From an uncultured Adlercreutzia sp. (lineage in GTDB: Bacteria; Actinomycetota; Coriobacteriia; Coriobacteriales; Eggerthellaceae): a DNA stretch of 64,000 nt. How positions within the stretch are numbered: position 1 is the stretch's first letter; every line of letters starts with the position of its first letter. The notes under the pieces are model-generated. The model was given only the letters and a program-made list of their open reading frames with translations, did no database searches and was not told the origin of the DNA. The stretch is from assembly GCF_958431955.1 (NCBI RefSeq), contig NZ_CAUASN010000008.1:1-64000 (forward strand). The letters are read 5' to 3'. The translations under genes were made by a program, and so were the position numbers. Positions 42,659 to 51,258 of the stretch are shown here, one piece after another.

Positions 42659-43959
42659 AAGCCGCCCGGCAATCCGAGCGCGCCGGCGAGCGCGGCCGCA
42701 ACCCCCACCGCCGCCACGCCGACGGCCACGAGCGCAATGCCGGCCACCCTCGGCCGCCATCCGCGCAGCAGCCACGCGCCCGGGGCCATGCGGCGCATCA
42801 CGCGCACGTCGGCGAGCAGGAGGAACAGGCCCGTGAAGAACGGGTAGCCGAACATCCAGTATTGGAACATGAGCAGCCATAGGGGCCACGCGACGTAAGG
42901 GCCCTCGGGGACGAAGGGCATCATCGCGAGCACCAGGGCGAACAGCAGCCACAGGACGAGGAGCGCGGCATCCCAGACAAGGCCCGCGGTCTCGTGGGGC
43001 GCCATGGTGGCGAAGCCGCGCCTCACGCACGAGGCGAACCGTCCCTGAGGAGGACGGGGCGGGGCCGCGTCGCCGGAAGCCGGTGCCGCTGCCGCCATCG
43101 GCACCGCGACCGCCGCCAGAAACGCCGCCTTCAGCTCGCGCACGCTCTGGAAGCGCGCCCGTGGGTCGAAGGCGCAAGCGCGGACGAGCACGGGGCGCAG
43201 GCACACAGGCACCTCGGGGCCCGAAAATCCCGCAGATGCCACCGACGGGTCGGGATCGCGCTCGCACACCAGGTAGTACAGCAGCATGCCGAGCGCGTAC
43301 ACGTCGCTGCGCACGTCGGTCTGCCCGTAGCCGAACTGCTCGGGCGGCGCGTAGGAGCGGGTTCCGAAATGGGTCGTGTCGCGCGGGGCGCCGTCGCGGA
43401 AGGCCCGCGCGATGCCGAAATCGATGATCGTGAGGCCCTCCCCGCCCACGATCACGTTGGAGGGCTTCAGGTCACGGTGGATGATCGGGGCGGGAAACTG
43501 CTCGTGCAGCTCGGCCACGCCGTCGCACAGAGGCGGGAACCACCGGCGCGCCAGATCGAGGGAGGGATCGCGCTCGTACACCTCGTCGCGCAAGGTGCGC
43601 CCGGCGACGTACTCCATGACCACGACCACCTCGCCGTCGGCCACGTGCACGTCGTAGATGCGCGGAAGGTGCCGGAAGCGCCGCCCGTCGCGCTGGGCCG
43701 CGAGCAGGTGGCGGTAGGCGTCCCCCAGCGAGGCCTCGGCACCGATGCGCTTGCGCACGAAGGGCCCGAGCTCGGCGGCATTGGCGCCCACGAAGTAGAC
43801 GACCTCGGTCGCCTCGTGAGGCGATGTCTTCAGCACCTCGGCGACGCGGTAGCAGTCGTCGCGGGCGAGAGCGTCCAGATATGCGGCAAGCGGGTCGTGT
43901 TCCATAAGGCCCATGGTAGCAGACGATCGCGCCACGGCCTCCCACGCCTCGTCCGACAT
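42655..43959 (-). CDS. Membrane-bound Ser/Thr protein kinase
   Basis: A 434-residue Hanks-type kinase. It has HRDLKPSN, DFGIARA, SYAPPEQ and SDVYALGM, the catalytic loop, Mg loop and APE regions in order. The N-lobe is short and a Gly-rich loop is not obvious. The C-terminus has three or four membrane helices (about residues 315-425) and no PASTA repeats, so the membrane part is unlike penicillin-binding kinases. The start is uncertain: ATGs exist at 43959, 43914 and 43905, none with a strong ribosome-binding site; the longer choice is shown. An HTH protein is encoded just upstream. Confidence 0.82.
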   Translation of the reverse strand: MSDEAWEAVARSSATMGLMEHDPLAAYLDALARDDCYRVAEVLKTSPHEATEVVYFVGANAAELGPFVRKRIGAEASLGDAYRHLLAAQRDGRRFRHLPRIYDVHVADGEVVVVMEYVAGRTLRDEVYERDPSLDLARRWFPPLCDGVAELHEQFPAPIIHRDLKPSNVIVGGEGLTIIDFGIARAFRDGAPRDTTHFGTRSYAPPEQFGYGQTDVRSDVYALGMLLYYLVCERDPDPSVASAGFSGPEVPVCLRPVLVRACAFDPRARFQSVRELKAAFLAAVAVPMAAAAPASGDAAPPRPPQGRFASCVRRGFATMAPHETAGLVWDAALLVLWLLFALVLAMMPFVPEGPYVAWPLWLLMFQYWMFGYPFFTGLFLLLADVRVMRRMAPGAWLLRGWRPRVAGIALVAVGVAAVGVAAALAGALGLPGGF

Positions 43960-44050
43960 GCCGCCGTTCCAGGCCATCGCGCCGCCGCGCCCCATCGCCT
44001 TGCGCAGGCAGGCGGCCAGCCGCAGGCGCGAAAGGCGCGCCGCGTAGCCC

Positions 44051-44497
44051 CTACCCGATCGTCGCCTCCCCGAAGCGGTAGAGCTCCTCCTCGGTTTTCT
44101 GCAGCGTGTAGCCATGGGTGATCGCGAAGATGATGATGGCGTCGCGGCGGTTCTTGCAGTACAGCTCGTTCGCCCCGCCCGCCTGCAGAAGCCGGTTGGC
44201 CTCGCGTAGCGTGAGCCCGAGCGCGAAGGCGATCTTCAGCAGGTTGTCCCGCGAAGCCCGGCGCGCTCCGGTGAATATCTGGTAGCCGAAGGTCTCGTTC
44301 AGGCCCGCCTCCCGCACCACGGCGGCGCGCTTGAGCCCGCGCTCCTCCAGCAGCTGGTTCAGGTATCCCGACAAATCGCGGGAGCCCACCTCGTGCCTCC
44401 CGATGAAGGCGCACGGATCGGGCGCCTCCAGCAGCTCGGCCAGCATGTCCTCGGTCAGCGGCTCTTCCACCCGTCTCTTCCTTCTCCGTCGCGCCAT
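44051..44497 (-). CDS. Helix-turn-helix protein paired with the Ser/Thr kinase
   Basis: A 148-residue protein with a basic start (ARRRRKRR), a lambda-repressor-like helix-turn-helix (about residues 42-110: LSGYLNQLLEERGLKRAAVVREAGLNETFGYQIFTGARRASRDNLLKIAFALGLTLREANRLLQAGG) and a helical C-terminus. It lies upstream of the kinase gene on the same strand. A kinase-HTH pair could be a phosphorylation-controlled regulator or a defence-like two-gene unit; the sequence does not decide. Confidence 0.75.
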   Translation of the reverse strand: MARRRRKRRVEEPLTEDMLAELLEAPDPCAFIGRHEVGSRDLSGYLNQLLEERGLKRAAVVREAGLNETFGYQIFTGARRASRDNLLKIAFALGLTLREANRLLQAGGANELYCKNRRDAIIIFAITHGYTLQKTEEELYRFGEATIG

Positions 44498-44517
44498 TGT
44501 CGTAGCCGTATTCTAGC

Positions 44518-44549
44518 GGCGCCCCGCATCTACCGCGATGCGGGGCGCC
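44518..44549. terminator. Perfect 12-bp hairpin between the HTH and DUF4190 genes
   Basis: GGCGCCCCGCAT (44518-44529) and ATGCGGGGCGCC (44538-44549) with an 8-nt loop. It lies 24 bp after the DUF4190 stop on the minus strand. There is no T-run on that side, so it may work with Rho or simply protect the mRNA end. Confidence 0.6.
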
Positions 44550-44572
44550 GAAAAACTCCGCCGAAGCAGCCC

Positions 44573-45289
44573 TTAGGCCACCGAGAACGTGGCCTCGGCC
44601 AGAACCGTGTCGTCGAAGCTGATGAGCTCAGTGACCTCCACGGTTACATCGCTCGCATCCTCCAGCTCGTAGCCGATCTCCACCGTCGCCGACGAGCCGG
44701 GCTTCACATCGCTCAGGTACTTCTCGGAATCCCAGTCCGACCCGATGGCCGTGCTCAGCTCGACACCGTTCTGGAACACCTGGGGGTGCAGGGCCACCAT
44801 GAAGCTTTGGGCCTCGTCGGAGTTGTTCGTGAAGGTGTAGGTGACAACCGCCACCGGCTCGCCCTCGTAGTCCTCGGTCACCCGGCAGCCGTCAATGGTC
44901 ACCGCGTAGTCGGATGCGGCCTCGGCCTGCTGGGCGGCTGCCGGCTCGGCATCGCCGGATTGCGCATCGGCCTGCTGGCCGGCCTGCGCCGCACCGGCAT
45001 CATAGCCCGACTCCTCGAGCGCCTGGTCGAGCGCCGCGCTGAAGGCAGCCTGCATGACCAGCACCAAGACGACGGTGATCACCGACAGCACCACACCCGC
45101 AATGGCGAGGCCCTTGCCGCTCTTCTTGCCGCGGGTAACCCCCACGATGCCGATGATGCCGAACACGATGCCGAGGACGGCCATCACGAACGACAGGTTG
45201 TTGACGATCGGCAGAACCGAGGTCGCGATTCCCACGATGCCCAGCACCAGCGAGGCCACCGCCATACCCGAACGGGGCAGCTTCTCCAT
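44573..45289 (-). CDS. DUF4190/DUF5067-type membrane-anchored protein
   Basis: A 238-residue protein. Two membrane segments (about residues 10-35 and 62-82) form a DUF4190-like N-terminus (GMAVASLVLGIVGIATSVL ... KGLAIAGVVLSVITVVLVL). A low-complexity Ala/Gln/Asp linker follows, then an extracellular beta-sandwich domain (about 125-238) that fits DUF5067 (GEPVAVVTYTFTNNSDEAQSFMVALHPQVFQNGVEL). These are surface-anchored and of unknown function. It stands alone between two terminators. Confidence 0.82.
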   Translation of the reverse strand: MEKLPRSGMAVASLVLGIVGIATSVLPIVNNLSFVMAVLGIVFGIIGIVGVTRGKKSGKGLAIAGVVLSVITVVLVLVMQAAFSAALDQALEESGYDAGAAQAGQQADAQSGDAEPAAAQQAEAASDYAVTIDGCRVTEDYEGEPVAVVTYTFTNNSDEAQSFMVALHPQVFQNGVELSTAIGSDWDSEKYLSDVKPGSSATVEIGYELEDASDVTVEVTELISFDDTVLAEATFSVA

Positions 45290-45390
45290 ATTTCGCTCCT
45301 TCTCTCAGAAAGTTTCTCCTAAAGGGACAGGAAGTGAGGGTATCGGTTCTCGCGCGCGGTTTCATTAGCTGCCAGCTAAGGTCGGGCATA

Positions 45391-45422
45391 AAAAATCCCG
45401 AGCGCGGGCGGAGCGCTCGGGA
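45391..45422 (-). terminator. Intrinsic terminator after the ABC transporter operon
   Basis: TCCCGAGCGC (45396-45405) pairs with GCGCTCGGGA (45413-45422). On the minus strand the stem is followed by TTTTTT. It lies 97 bp after the ABC permease stop codon. Confidence 0.85.
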
Positions 45423-45518
45423 CTGGTCGAAGGGGGGAAGGCCGGACGCGGCCAGGCGGAATGCGCGGGCCCCGCGGGCATGGTGCGGCCCACAGGGAGG
45501 AGCGGACGTGCGGCGCGG

Positions 45519-46352
45519 CTAGCTCAGGTCCACCTTCGTGCGCACGAGATGGGCGGACAGGGCCAGCGAGCCCACGATGACGCCGATGTTCACCATCAGC
45601 TGGACGAGGGAGACGGCGCCGAGCATCGCATTCCACGAGCCGGTGTTCCCGGTCATGGCGAGTACGCTGGCCGCCGAGAACAGAAACGACACCACCCAGC
45701 TGAAGCCCAGGTAGATGCCCACGGCGGCGGCCACCTTGTGACGGTGCGCCCACCAGGCTCCCAAGGTGAGGGAGGCGAAGGCGAGTCCCAGGGCGTAGGC
45801 GCAGGTGATCAGCGTGTTCACGAAGGCGAGCAAAAGCCCGGCCGCGCCGCCGTCCAGCGTGAAGGCGAACCAGCCGGCCGTCAGCGAGAGCACCCCGGCC
45901 ACCGCCTCCATATCTCCTCCGCCGACGACGGCCACCATGGCGGCGTACAGGCCCATGGCCGTGAAGGCGAACACGGTCAGCAGCAGGTAGGCCGCCCAGA
46001 ACTTCGCCATGACGAGCGTGCCGGCGCGCACCGGCAGCGTGAGCGTGAGGTAGCCCTCGTCGGTGAACATGGTGCGGTAGAAGCGCATGACCACGAAGAG
46101 GTAGAGCGCCGCGATGGCGGCCCAGACGAGGAAGCCGCAGAATAGCGCGCCCAGGAACAGCACCACCGTGGCGTTCGCGGCGAGCGCGGCCCCGGTCACG
46201 TACCCGCTGCCGTAGCCGGCCGCGTCGCTCACGGCCATGGCCGAACCGAAGGCGGCGATGCCCGCGATGCCGGCCGCCACCATCACGGCGAGCATGATGG
46301 CCGCGGGCTTCCACAACGAGCGCATCTCGTGCGCGAACAGCTTGCCTAGCAT
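45519..46352 (-). CDS. ABC-2-type transporter permease
   Basis: A 277-residue membrane protein with six hydrophobic segments and the opening MLGKLFAHEMRSLWKPAAIM seen in ABC-2 permeases. It overlaps the ATPase gene by 7 bp and lies after it on the minus strand. Exported substrate is unknown; such small pairs often export lipids, antibiotics or act on peptidoglycan. Confidence 0.88.
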   Translation of the reverse strand: MLGKLFAHEMRSLWKPAAIMLAVMVAAGIAGIAAFGSAMAVSDAAGYGSGYVTGAALAANATVVLFLGALFCGFLVWAAIAALYLFVVMRFYRTMFTDEGYLTLTLPVRAGTLVMAKFWAAYLLLTVFAFTAMGLYAAMVAVVGGGDMEAVAGVLSLTAGWFAFTLDGGAAGLLLAFVNTLITCAYALGLAFASLTLGAWWAHRHKVAAAVGIYLGFSWVVSFLFSAASVLAMTGNTGSWNAMLGAVSLVQLMVNIGVIVGSLALSAHLVRTKVDLS

Positions 46353-47098
46353 CGGAACTCCTCTCGGAAGTACGCATCCAGCGTCGTGCCCTTCTCCTGG
46401 GTCACGTAGGGCACCGGGGCGTGCAGCAGCATGGTGCCGTAGCGCAGCAGGATGAAGTCGTCGAGCACCGACTCCACGTCGCGCACCAGATGCGTGGAGA
46501 GAATGACGGTGGAGGCGGGGCGGTAGCCGCGGATGATGGTCGAGAGGATGTAGTCGCGGGCCGCCGGATCAACCCCGCCGATGGGCTCGTCGAGCAGGTA
46601 GAGGGCTGCATGGCGCGCCATCACGAGAGTCAGCTGCACCTTCTCCACCGTGCCCTTGGAAAGCGTCGAGCACGCGGCGGCGGGATCGACCCCCAGGCGC
46701 GCCAGCATATCGTGGGCCATGGGCCGGTCGAAGTCGGCGTAGAAGTCGGCGAAGTAGGCGAGCATCTCGCGCACCCGCATGGAGCGCGGGAAATAGGGGC
46801 GCTCAGGCAAAAACGAGACGACCGCCTTGCTCTCGGGGCCGACGGGCAGGCCGGCCACGCGGATATCGCCCGAGGTGGGATGGCTCACGCCGGCGACCAT
46901 CTTCAGCAGGGTGGTCTTGCCCGAGCCGTTGGGGCCGAGCAAGCCCACGATGCGGCCCGGGGGCACCGATATGCTGAAGCGGTCGAGCGCCGCCCGGCCG
47001 CCGTAGGCCTTGGTCAGATTCTGGCACCACAGCGCCGGCGCCGGGCCGGCGGCGGCCGTGGGCTGCGGCGCAGCGGCTTGGGGCTCAAGGGCAACCAC
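46346..47098 (-). CDS. ABC transporter ATPase
   Basis: A 250-residue ABC ATPase: Walker A (GPNGSGKTTLLKM), Q-loop region (VVSFLPERPYFP), signature (CSTLSKGTVEKVQL, a less typical LSKG form) and Walker B (LYLLDEPIGGVD), then the H-loop (ILSTHLVRD). The GTG at 47098 follows AGGAGG with ideal spacing; an ATG 15 bp upstream would place that site inside the gene. It pairs with the permease gene that overlaps it. Confidence 0.92.
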   Translation of the reverse strand: MVALEPQAAAPQPTAAAGPAPALWCQNLTKAYGGRAALDRFSISVPPGRIVGLLGPNGSGKTTLLKMVAGVSHPTSGDIRVAGLPVGPESKAVVSFLPERPYFPRSMRVREMLAYFADFYADFDRPMAHDMLARLGVDPAAACSTLSKGTVEKVQLTLVMARHAALYLLDEPIGGVDPAARDYILSTIIRGYRPASTVILSTHLVRDVESVLDDFILLRYGTMLLHAPVPYVTQEKGTTLDAYFREEFRC

Positions 47099-47233
47099 AG
47101 GAGACCTCCTCATCCGTCGGGTTTGCTGAGGCCATCCTAGCATCGGCGCGTCCGGCAGCGGCGGAATACCATCGAATGAGCGAATCGCCCATGCAAGGCG
47201 GGGCCGCAGTTTTGCGCGAAAACGCGCCGGCGG

Positions 47234-48124
47234 TTAGGCGCGCTCGAAGGCCCACAGGTTGGCGCACTGGGACAGCACGCGCTGCACGTCCCAGGTGCGC
47301 GCGCTGTTGGCCGGGCTGTTGGGATCGTGGATGACCAGCTCGCCGTTGTCGGCCACCCCCGCCACCACGAGGAAGTGGCCGGTGTCGGTGAAGTCGCCGG
47401 GGCGCACGCTGCAGATGACGGGGCGCCCCGCCTGAAGCTCGGCCACGAGCCGGCTCGCGTCGGCGGGCACCTCGTGGGAGGAAAGGCCCAGATCGGCGGC
47501 TCCCTCGGTCATGAGGCGCCAGGCCGTCAGGCCGCCTTCCACGTAGCCGCCCTCCTCGCTGAAGGCGGCCATGGCGGCCGGATCAAGGTCGGTCTTGCCC
47601 GTCAGGGCGATGTACACCATGGCCAGACTCGTCGGCCCGCAGCCCGACTCCTCCACATCGGCCCCGGCGTAGGGAGCGGCGCTGTAGTGGGGGTCTATCT
47701 GGTAGAGGAAGGGAATCTCCCCAGCGCGCCACTGGTCGCGCGGCGTGCTCACCGCCTCGGCGCCGTCGCCCGCGGCCGTCGGCGCGGGCACGGCGGCTCC
47801 GGTGGCCGCCACCACCGGTGCTGCTCCCAGGCCCTCGGCGTACATGCCCGCCAGCTGGAAGGCGGCGATGAGCGCGAACACCGCGAAGCCCGTGGCCGCC
47901 ACGAGGCGCACGGCCCGCATGCCGCCGATGCGCCCCGCGGAGCGCGCCGGGGCGGATGCGCGACCCGGCGAGGTCGCCGTCCGGCGGCTCGGCACGGAGC
48001 GGGCGACCCGGCGCGACGCGGACGGCTGGCTCCAAGCATCGCGGCGGTAGGGGTTGGAAGCGCACGTCCCCTCGGAGGGGGCGGCGGAACAGGGGCCATC
48101 GGCTGGGTAGATAGTGGCGTTCAT
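47234..48124 (-). CDS. Membrane-anchored C39-like cysteine peptidase
   Basis: A 296-residue protein. A basic, disordered N-terminus is followed by one membrane helix (about residues 70-90). The external domain has the C39-type papain-fold pattern: ESGCGPTSLAM (Cys), DTGHFLVVAG (His) and HDPN (Asp). Such C39_2 domains may process peptides or act on the cell wall. The ATG at 48124 follows AAGGAGAC. It diverges from the two-component system that starts 154 bp away, so a shared regulatory region is likely. Confidence 0.82.
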   Translation of the reverse strand: MNATIYPADGPCSAAPSEGTCASNPYRRDAWSQPSASRRVARSVPSRRTATSPGRASAPARSAGRIGGMRAVRLVAATGFAVFALIAAFQLAGMYAEGLGAAPVVAATGAAVPAPTAAGDGAEAVSTPRDQWRAGEIPFLYQIDPHYSAAPYAGADVEESGCGPTSLAMVYIALTGKTDLDPAAMAAFSEEGGYVEGGLTAWRLMTEGAADLGLSSHEVPADASRLVAELQAGRPVICSVRPGDFTDTGHFLVVAGVADNGELVIHDPNSPANSARTWDVQRVLSQCANLWAFERA

Positions 48125-48278
48125 GGCGTCTCCTTCGTATCGTGATCCCACCTTACCGACCGGGCCGCTTACGTGTCCCATAGCAAAAGCTGACGTTTCG
48201 TTCCGGGACCTTAACTTTTCCTGAAGGGCCGCCCCACCGCCCCTTCTCGGGCTGCGCGGCGCGGGCGAATCGTGTACC

Positions 48279-49010
48279 ATGGGACCCATGGAGAAACGAG
48301 CGCACATATTGGTGGTCGACGACGAGCAGGCCATCGCCGATCTGGTCGTGAACCTGCTGGTGGCCGAGGGCATGGACGCCCTGGCCTGTTACAGCGGCCA
48401 AGCCGCCCTCGACATGCTCGCCCGCACCCCGTTCGATCTGGCCATCGTGGACATCATGATGCCCGGCATCGACGGCTTCGAGCTGTGCGTGCGCGCCCGC
48501 CAGATGCGCGACATTCCCGTCATCTTCCTCTCGGCGAAGGACGAGGAGGCCGACCAGGTGGTCGGGTTCACCCTGGGCGCCGAGGACTACGTGACCAAGC
48601 CCTTCCGCCCCCGCGAGCTCGTGGCCCGCGTGAAGGCGCGCCTGCGCCGCCGGGCCGCGGCGGCCGCGCCGGCCGACTCGACCCTCATCACGGTAGGGGC
48701 CATCGAGGTGGATCTGCGCACGCACCTGGCCACCCTGCACGGCGAGCCTCTGCACCTCACCCCCAAGGAGTTCGCCATCCTGGCCCTGCTCGCCCAGTCG
48801 GCCGGCTCCCCCGTGTCCGCGGCCGACCTGTTCGAGGGCGCCTGGCACGAGCGCTTCGACGACGCGGCCGCGAACACCGTCATGGTGCACATTCGCCGCC
48901 TGCGCAAGAAGCTCGCCGACATCGACGCCTCCTGCGCCTTCATCGAGACGGCCTGGGGCGTGGGCTACAAGCTGCGCGGCGGCCCCGGCACCGACGCCCA
49001 TGGCGCTTAA
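48279..49010 (+). CDS. OmpR/VanR-type response regulator
   Basis: A 243-residue regulator: receiver domain with acidic pair D14-D15, phosphoacceptor D58 (AIVDIMMPG) and K87, then a C-terminal winged helix (LHLTPKEFAILALLAQS ... AANTVMVHIRRLRKKLADIDASCAFIETAWGVGYKL). Numbering is from 48279; an ATG 9 bp later is equally possible because neither has a strong ribosome-binding site. It overlaps the histidine kinase gene by 11 bp, the cognate partner. Confidence 0.93.
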   Translation: MGPMEKRAHILVVDDEQAIADLVVNLLVAEGMDALACYSGQAALDMLARTPFDLAIVDIMMPGIDGFELCVRARQMRDIPVIFLSAKDEEADQVVGFTLGAEDYVTKPFRPRELVARVKARLRRRAAAAAPADSTLITVGAIEVDLRTHLATLHGEPLHLTPKEFAILALLAQSAGSPVSAADLFEGAWHERFDDAAANTVMVHIRRLRKKLADIDASCAFIETAWGVGYKLRGGPGTDAHGA

Positions 49011-51258
49011 GAGCGAGCAGGCGCGCGTGCTGCGCCGCCGCGTGCTCGGCGGCCTCATCCGAAACCTCGTCCTGTTCACCGGCGGATTCGCCCTCTTCTG
49101 CGCGGCCGCCCAGGCCTTCGTCGTGCCCGCGGTGGCCAACTACGTGGCCGACTCCACCTCCTCCTGGCGCGCCCTGCCCTCCTCCGAGCAGTTCCAGCAG
49201 ATCATGGCCGACCAGGGCTTCCTGCAGAACCCCGACCTGTTCGACATCTGGGTGGCCGAGAGCGCCGATGCCGGCTACTCCACCGAGGCGGGCAGCGCCG
49301 CCAATATCCGAGACGAGCTGAACGAGCTGCAAGATGCCATCGCCGAGTACGCCTCCCTGGCCGCCAACCCCGAGACCGCCGAGGCGGCCGACGAGATCGC
49401 CCGCAAGAAGGCCGAGGAGCTCGGCCTGGTAGAAGACGTGGCCGACGCGAGCGCCAACGGCGCGGCGGCCGGCGAAGTGCCCGCCGACGGGAACGACGAG
49501 CTTGCCGTGCACGTCGAGGGCTACGGCGATGCCGGCACCGCTGAGGAAGGCACCGGCGGGAACGAGGCCGACTTTACCGCCGACTCCCCCATCGGCGATA
49601 CGCCCGTGCCGCTCGTCAGCTACGAGACCATCCTCGCCAGCGAGGACATCGATCCGACCCAGGCCAGCGCCGCCCAGGCAAGGGCCGCCCTGCGCGTGTC
49701 GGCCTCCCTGCAGGAGCTGGGGCTGCACCTGTCAGTGCCCTCCGCGCTCATGCCGCCGGACACCACCGAGCAGACGGCCACGAAGATCCTCGTGGCGGCC
49801 GCCGTCATGGGCTACGGCCAGGCCGATCTGAACGTCATCCTGGAGAACGCCTACCGCCAATCCCAGGAGCAGGCCTTCGACGCATGGCTGCCGCTCACGC
49901 CCGCCGAGGAGGCCAAGATGCTCGGCATCAACGACGAGCATCCCGTCTGGCAGATCACCCAGGCCGAAAACGGCGCCTACTCCATGCGCGACGTGTCGTT
50001 CTACACCTTCGTGAAGTCGTTCAAGCTGCCGCTCGTCGCCGTCTCCTTCGTGGCGGGGTGGCTCTTCATCATCTTCCGGTCGTTGAACAAATCGCTGCGC
50101 TACTTCGACGAGCTGTCGGGGGCCGTGGGCACCCTGCTCGCCGACAAGGAGGCCCCCATCGAGCTGCCGCCCGATTTGTCCATCGCCCGCAACGAGCTGA
50201 CGGTCATCCGCTCCCAGTCGCTCGCCGACGAGCGGGCCGCCCATGCCGCCGAGCAGCGCAAGAACGAGCTCGTGGCCTATCTGGCCCACGACATCCGCAC
50301 GCCGCTCACCTCGGTGCTGGGATACCTCGACCTGCTGCGCGAGACCACCGACCTGCCGCGGGACACCCTGCGCAAGTACGCCGACATCGCCTATACCAAA
50401 GCCGAGCGCTTGGAGCAGCTCATCAACGAGTTCTTCGAGATCACCCGCTACAACCTGTCGGCCATCCCCATCGAGCGCGAGACGGTGGGCGTGCGCCTGT
50501 TCTGCCAGCAGGTGGCCGAGGCCTTCTTCCCCGAGGCCACGGCCCGCAACATCCGCATCTCCATCGACGTGGCCGGCGCCGACACCTTCTTCGTGGATCC
50601 CGACAAACTGGCCCGCGCGCTCGGCAACGTGCTGCGCAACGCCGTGGCCTACGCCGACGCGAACTCCACCATCGCGCTGGCCGCCCGCCAGGACGCGCAC
50701 TTCACCACCATCACCGTGGCCAACCGCGGCCGCGAGATATCCGAGGCCCACCTGGAGTCCATCTTCGAGAAGTTCTACCGCGCCGACGGGGCCCGCACCA
50801 CGCGCTCGGGCGGGGCGGGGCTCGGCCTGGCCATCGCCCGCGAGATCGTCGTGGCCCACCAGGGCGACATCGAGGCGGCGAGCGAGCACGGCATCACCGT
50901 GTTCACCCTGCGCATCCCCACCCGCGGCGAGGCGGGCGCGCCCGACGTCCTCACCGGCTCCGGAGCCACCGGGGCGCTCTCCCGGCCGCCCCTGAACGCC
51001 GCGCCCGAGACCGGCCGCCGGGCCGGCCGCACCGCCTCCCCGCGCACCTCCGCCGCACAGGCCGGCAGGGGAAGCCGTGCCGCATCCGAGCGCGCTTCCG
51101 TCCCCGCCCGCACCTCCGGCGAGCGGGCCGTGCCGAGGCGAAGCGGGACGGCTCCGTTAAAACCTCGTTACACCGCGGGCCCCTCCGCGCCTACCGCTTC
51201 GCGCATGAACGATAATAGGCCCCGTTCCAGAAGCAGACACGCAAGGAGGCAACCTTGA
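49000..51258 (+). CDS. VanS-like sensor histidine kinase with large external domain
   Basis: A 752-residue kinase. TM1 (about residues 22-45) is followed by about 290 external residues, partly helical and low-complexity (about 115-190), then TM2 (about 345-365). There follow a short HAMP-like linker, the H box with H430 (VAYLAHDIRTPLTSVLGY), an N box (LGNVLRNAVAY) and G box (GGAGLGLAIAREIVVAHQG). The last 100 residues are Arg/Ser/Ala-rich and look disordered. The large external domain resembles none that I know. It overlaps the regulator gene at one end and the DAP dehydrogenase start at the other. Confidence 0.92.
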   Translation: MALKSEQARVLRRRVLGGLIRNLVLFTGGFALFCAAAQAFVVPAVANYVADSTSSWRALPSSEQFQQIMADQGFLQNPDLFDIWVAESADAGYSTEAGSAANIRDELNELQDAIAEYASLAANPETAEAADEIARKKAEELGLVEDVADASANGAAAGEVPADGNDELAVHVEGYGDAGTAEEGTGGNEADFTADSPIGDTPVPLVSYETILASEDIDPTQASAAQARAALRVSASLQELGLHLSVPSALMPPDTTEQTATKILVAAAVMGYGQADLNVILENAYRQSQEQAFDAWLPLTPAEEAKMLGINDEHPVWQITQAENGAYSMRDVSFYTFVKSFKLPLVAVSFVAGWLFIIFRSLNKSLRYFDELSGAVGTLLADKEAPIELPPDLSIARNELTVIRSQSLADERAAHAAEQRKNELVAYLAHDIRTPLTSVLGYLDLLRETTDLPRDTLRKYADIAYTKAERLEQLINEFFEITRYNLSAIPIERETVGVRLFCQQVAEAFFPEATARNIRISIDVAGADTFFVDPDKLARALGNVLRNAVAYADANSTIALAARQDAHFTTITVANRGREISEAHLESIFEKFYRADGARTTRSGGAGLGLAIAREIVVAHQGDIEAASEHGITVFTLRIPTRGEAGAPDVLTGSGATGALSRPPLNAAPETGRRAGRTASPRTSAAQAGRGSRAASERASVPARTSGERAVPRRSGTAPLKPRYTAGPSAPTASRMNDNRPRSRSRHARRQP

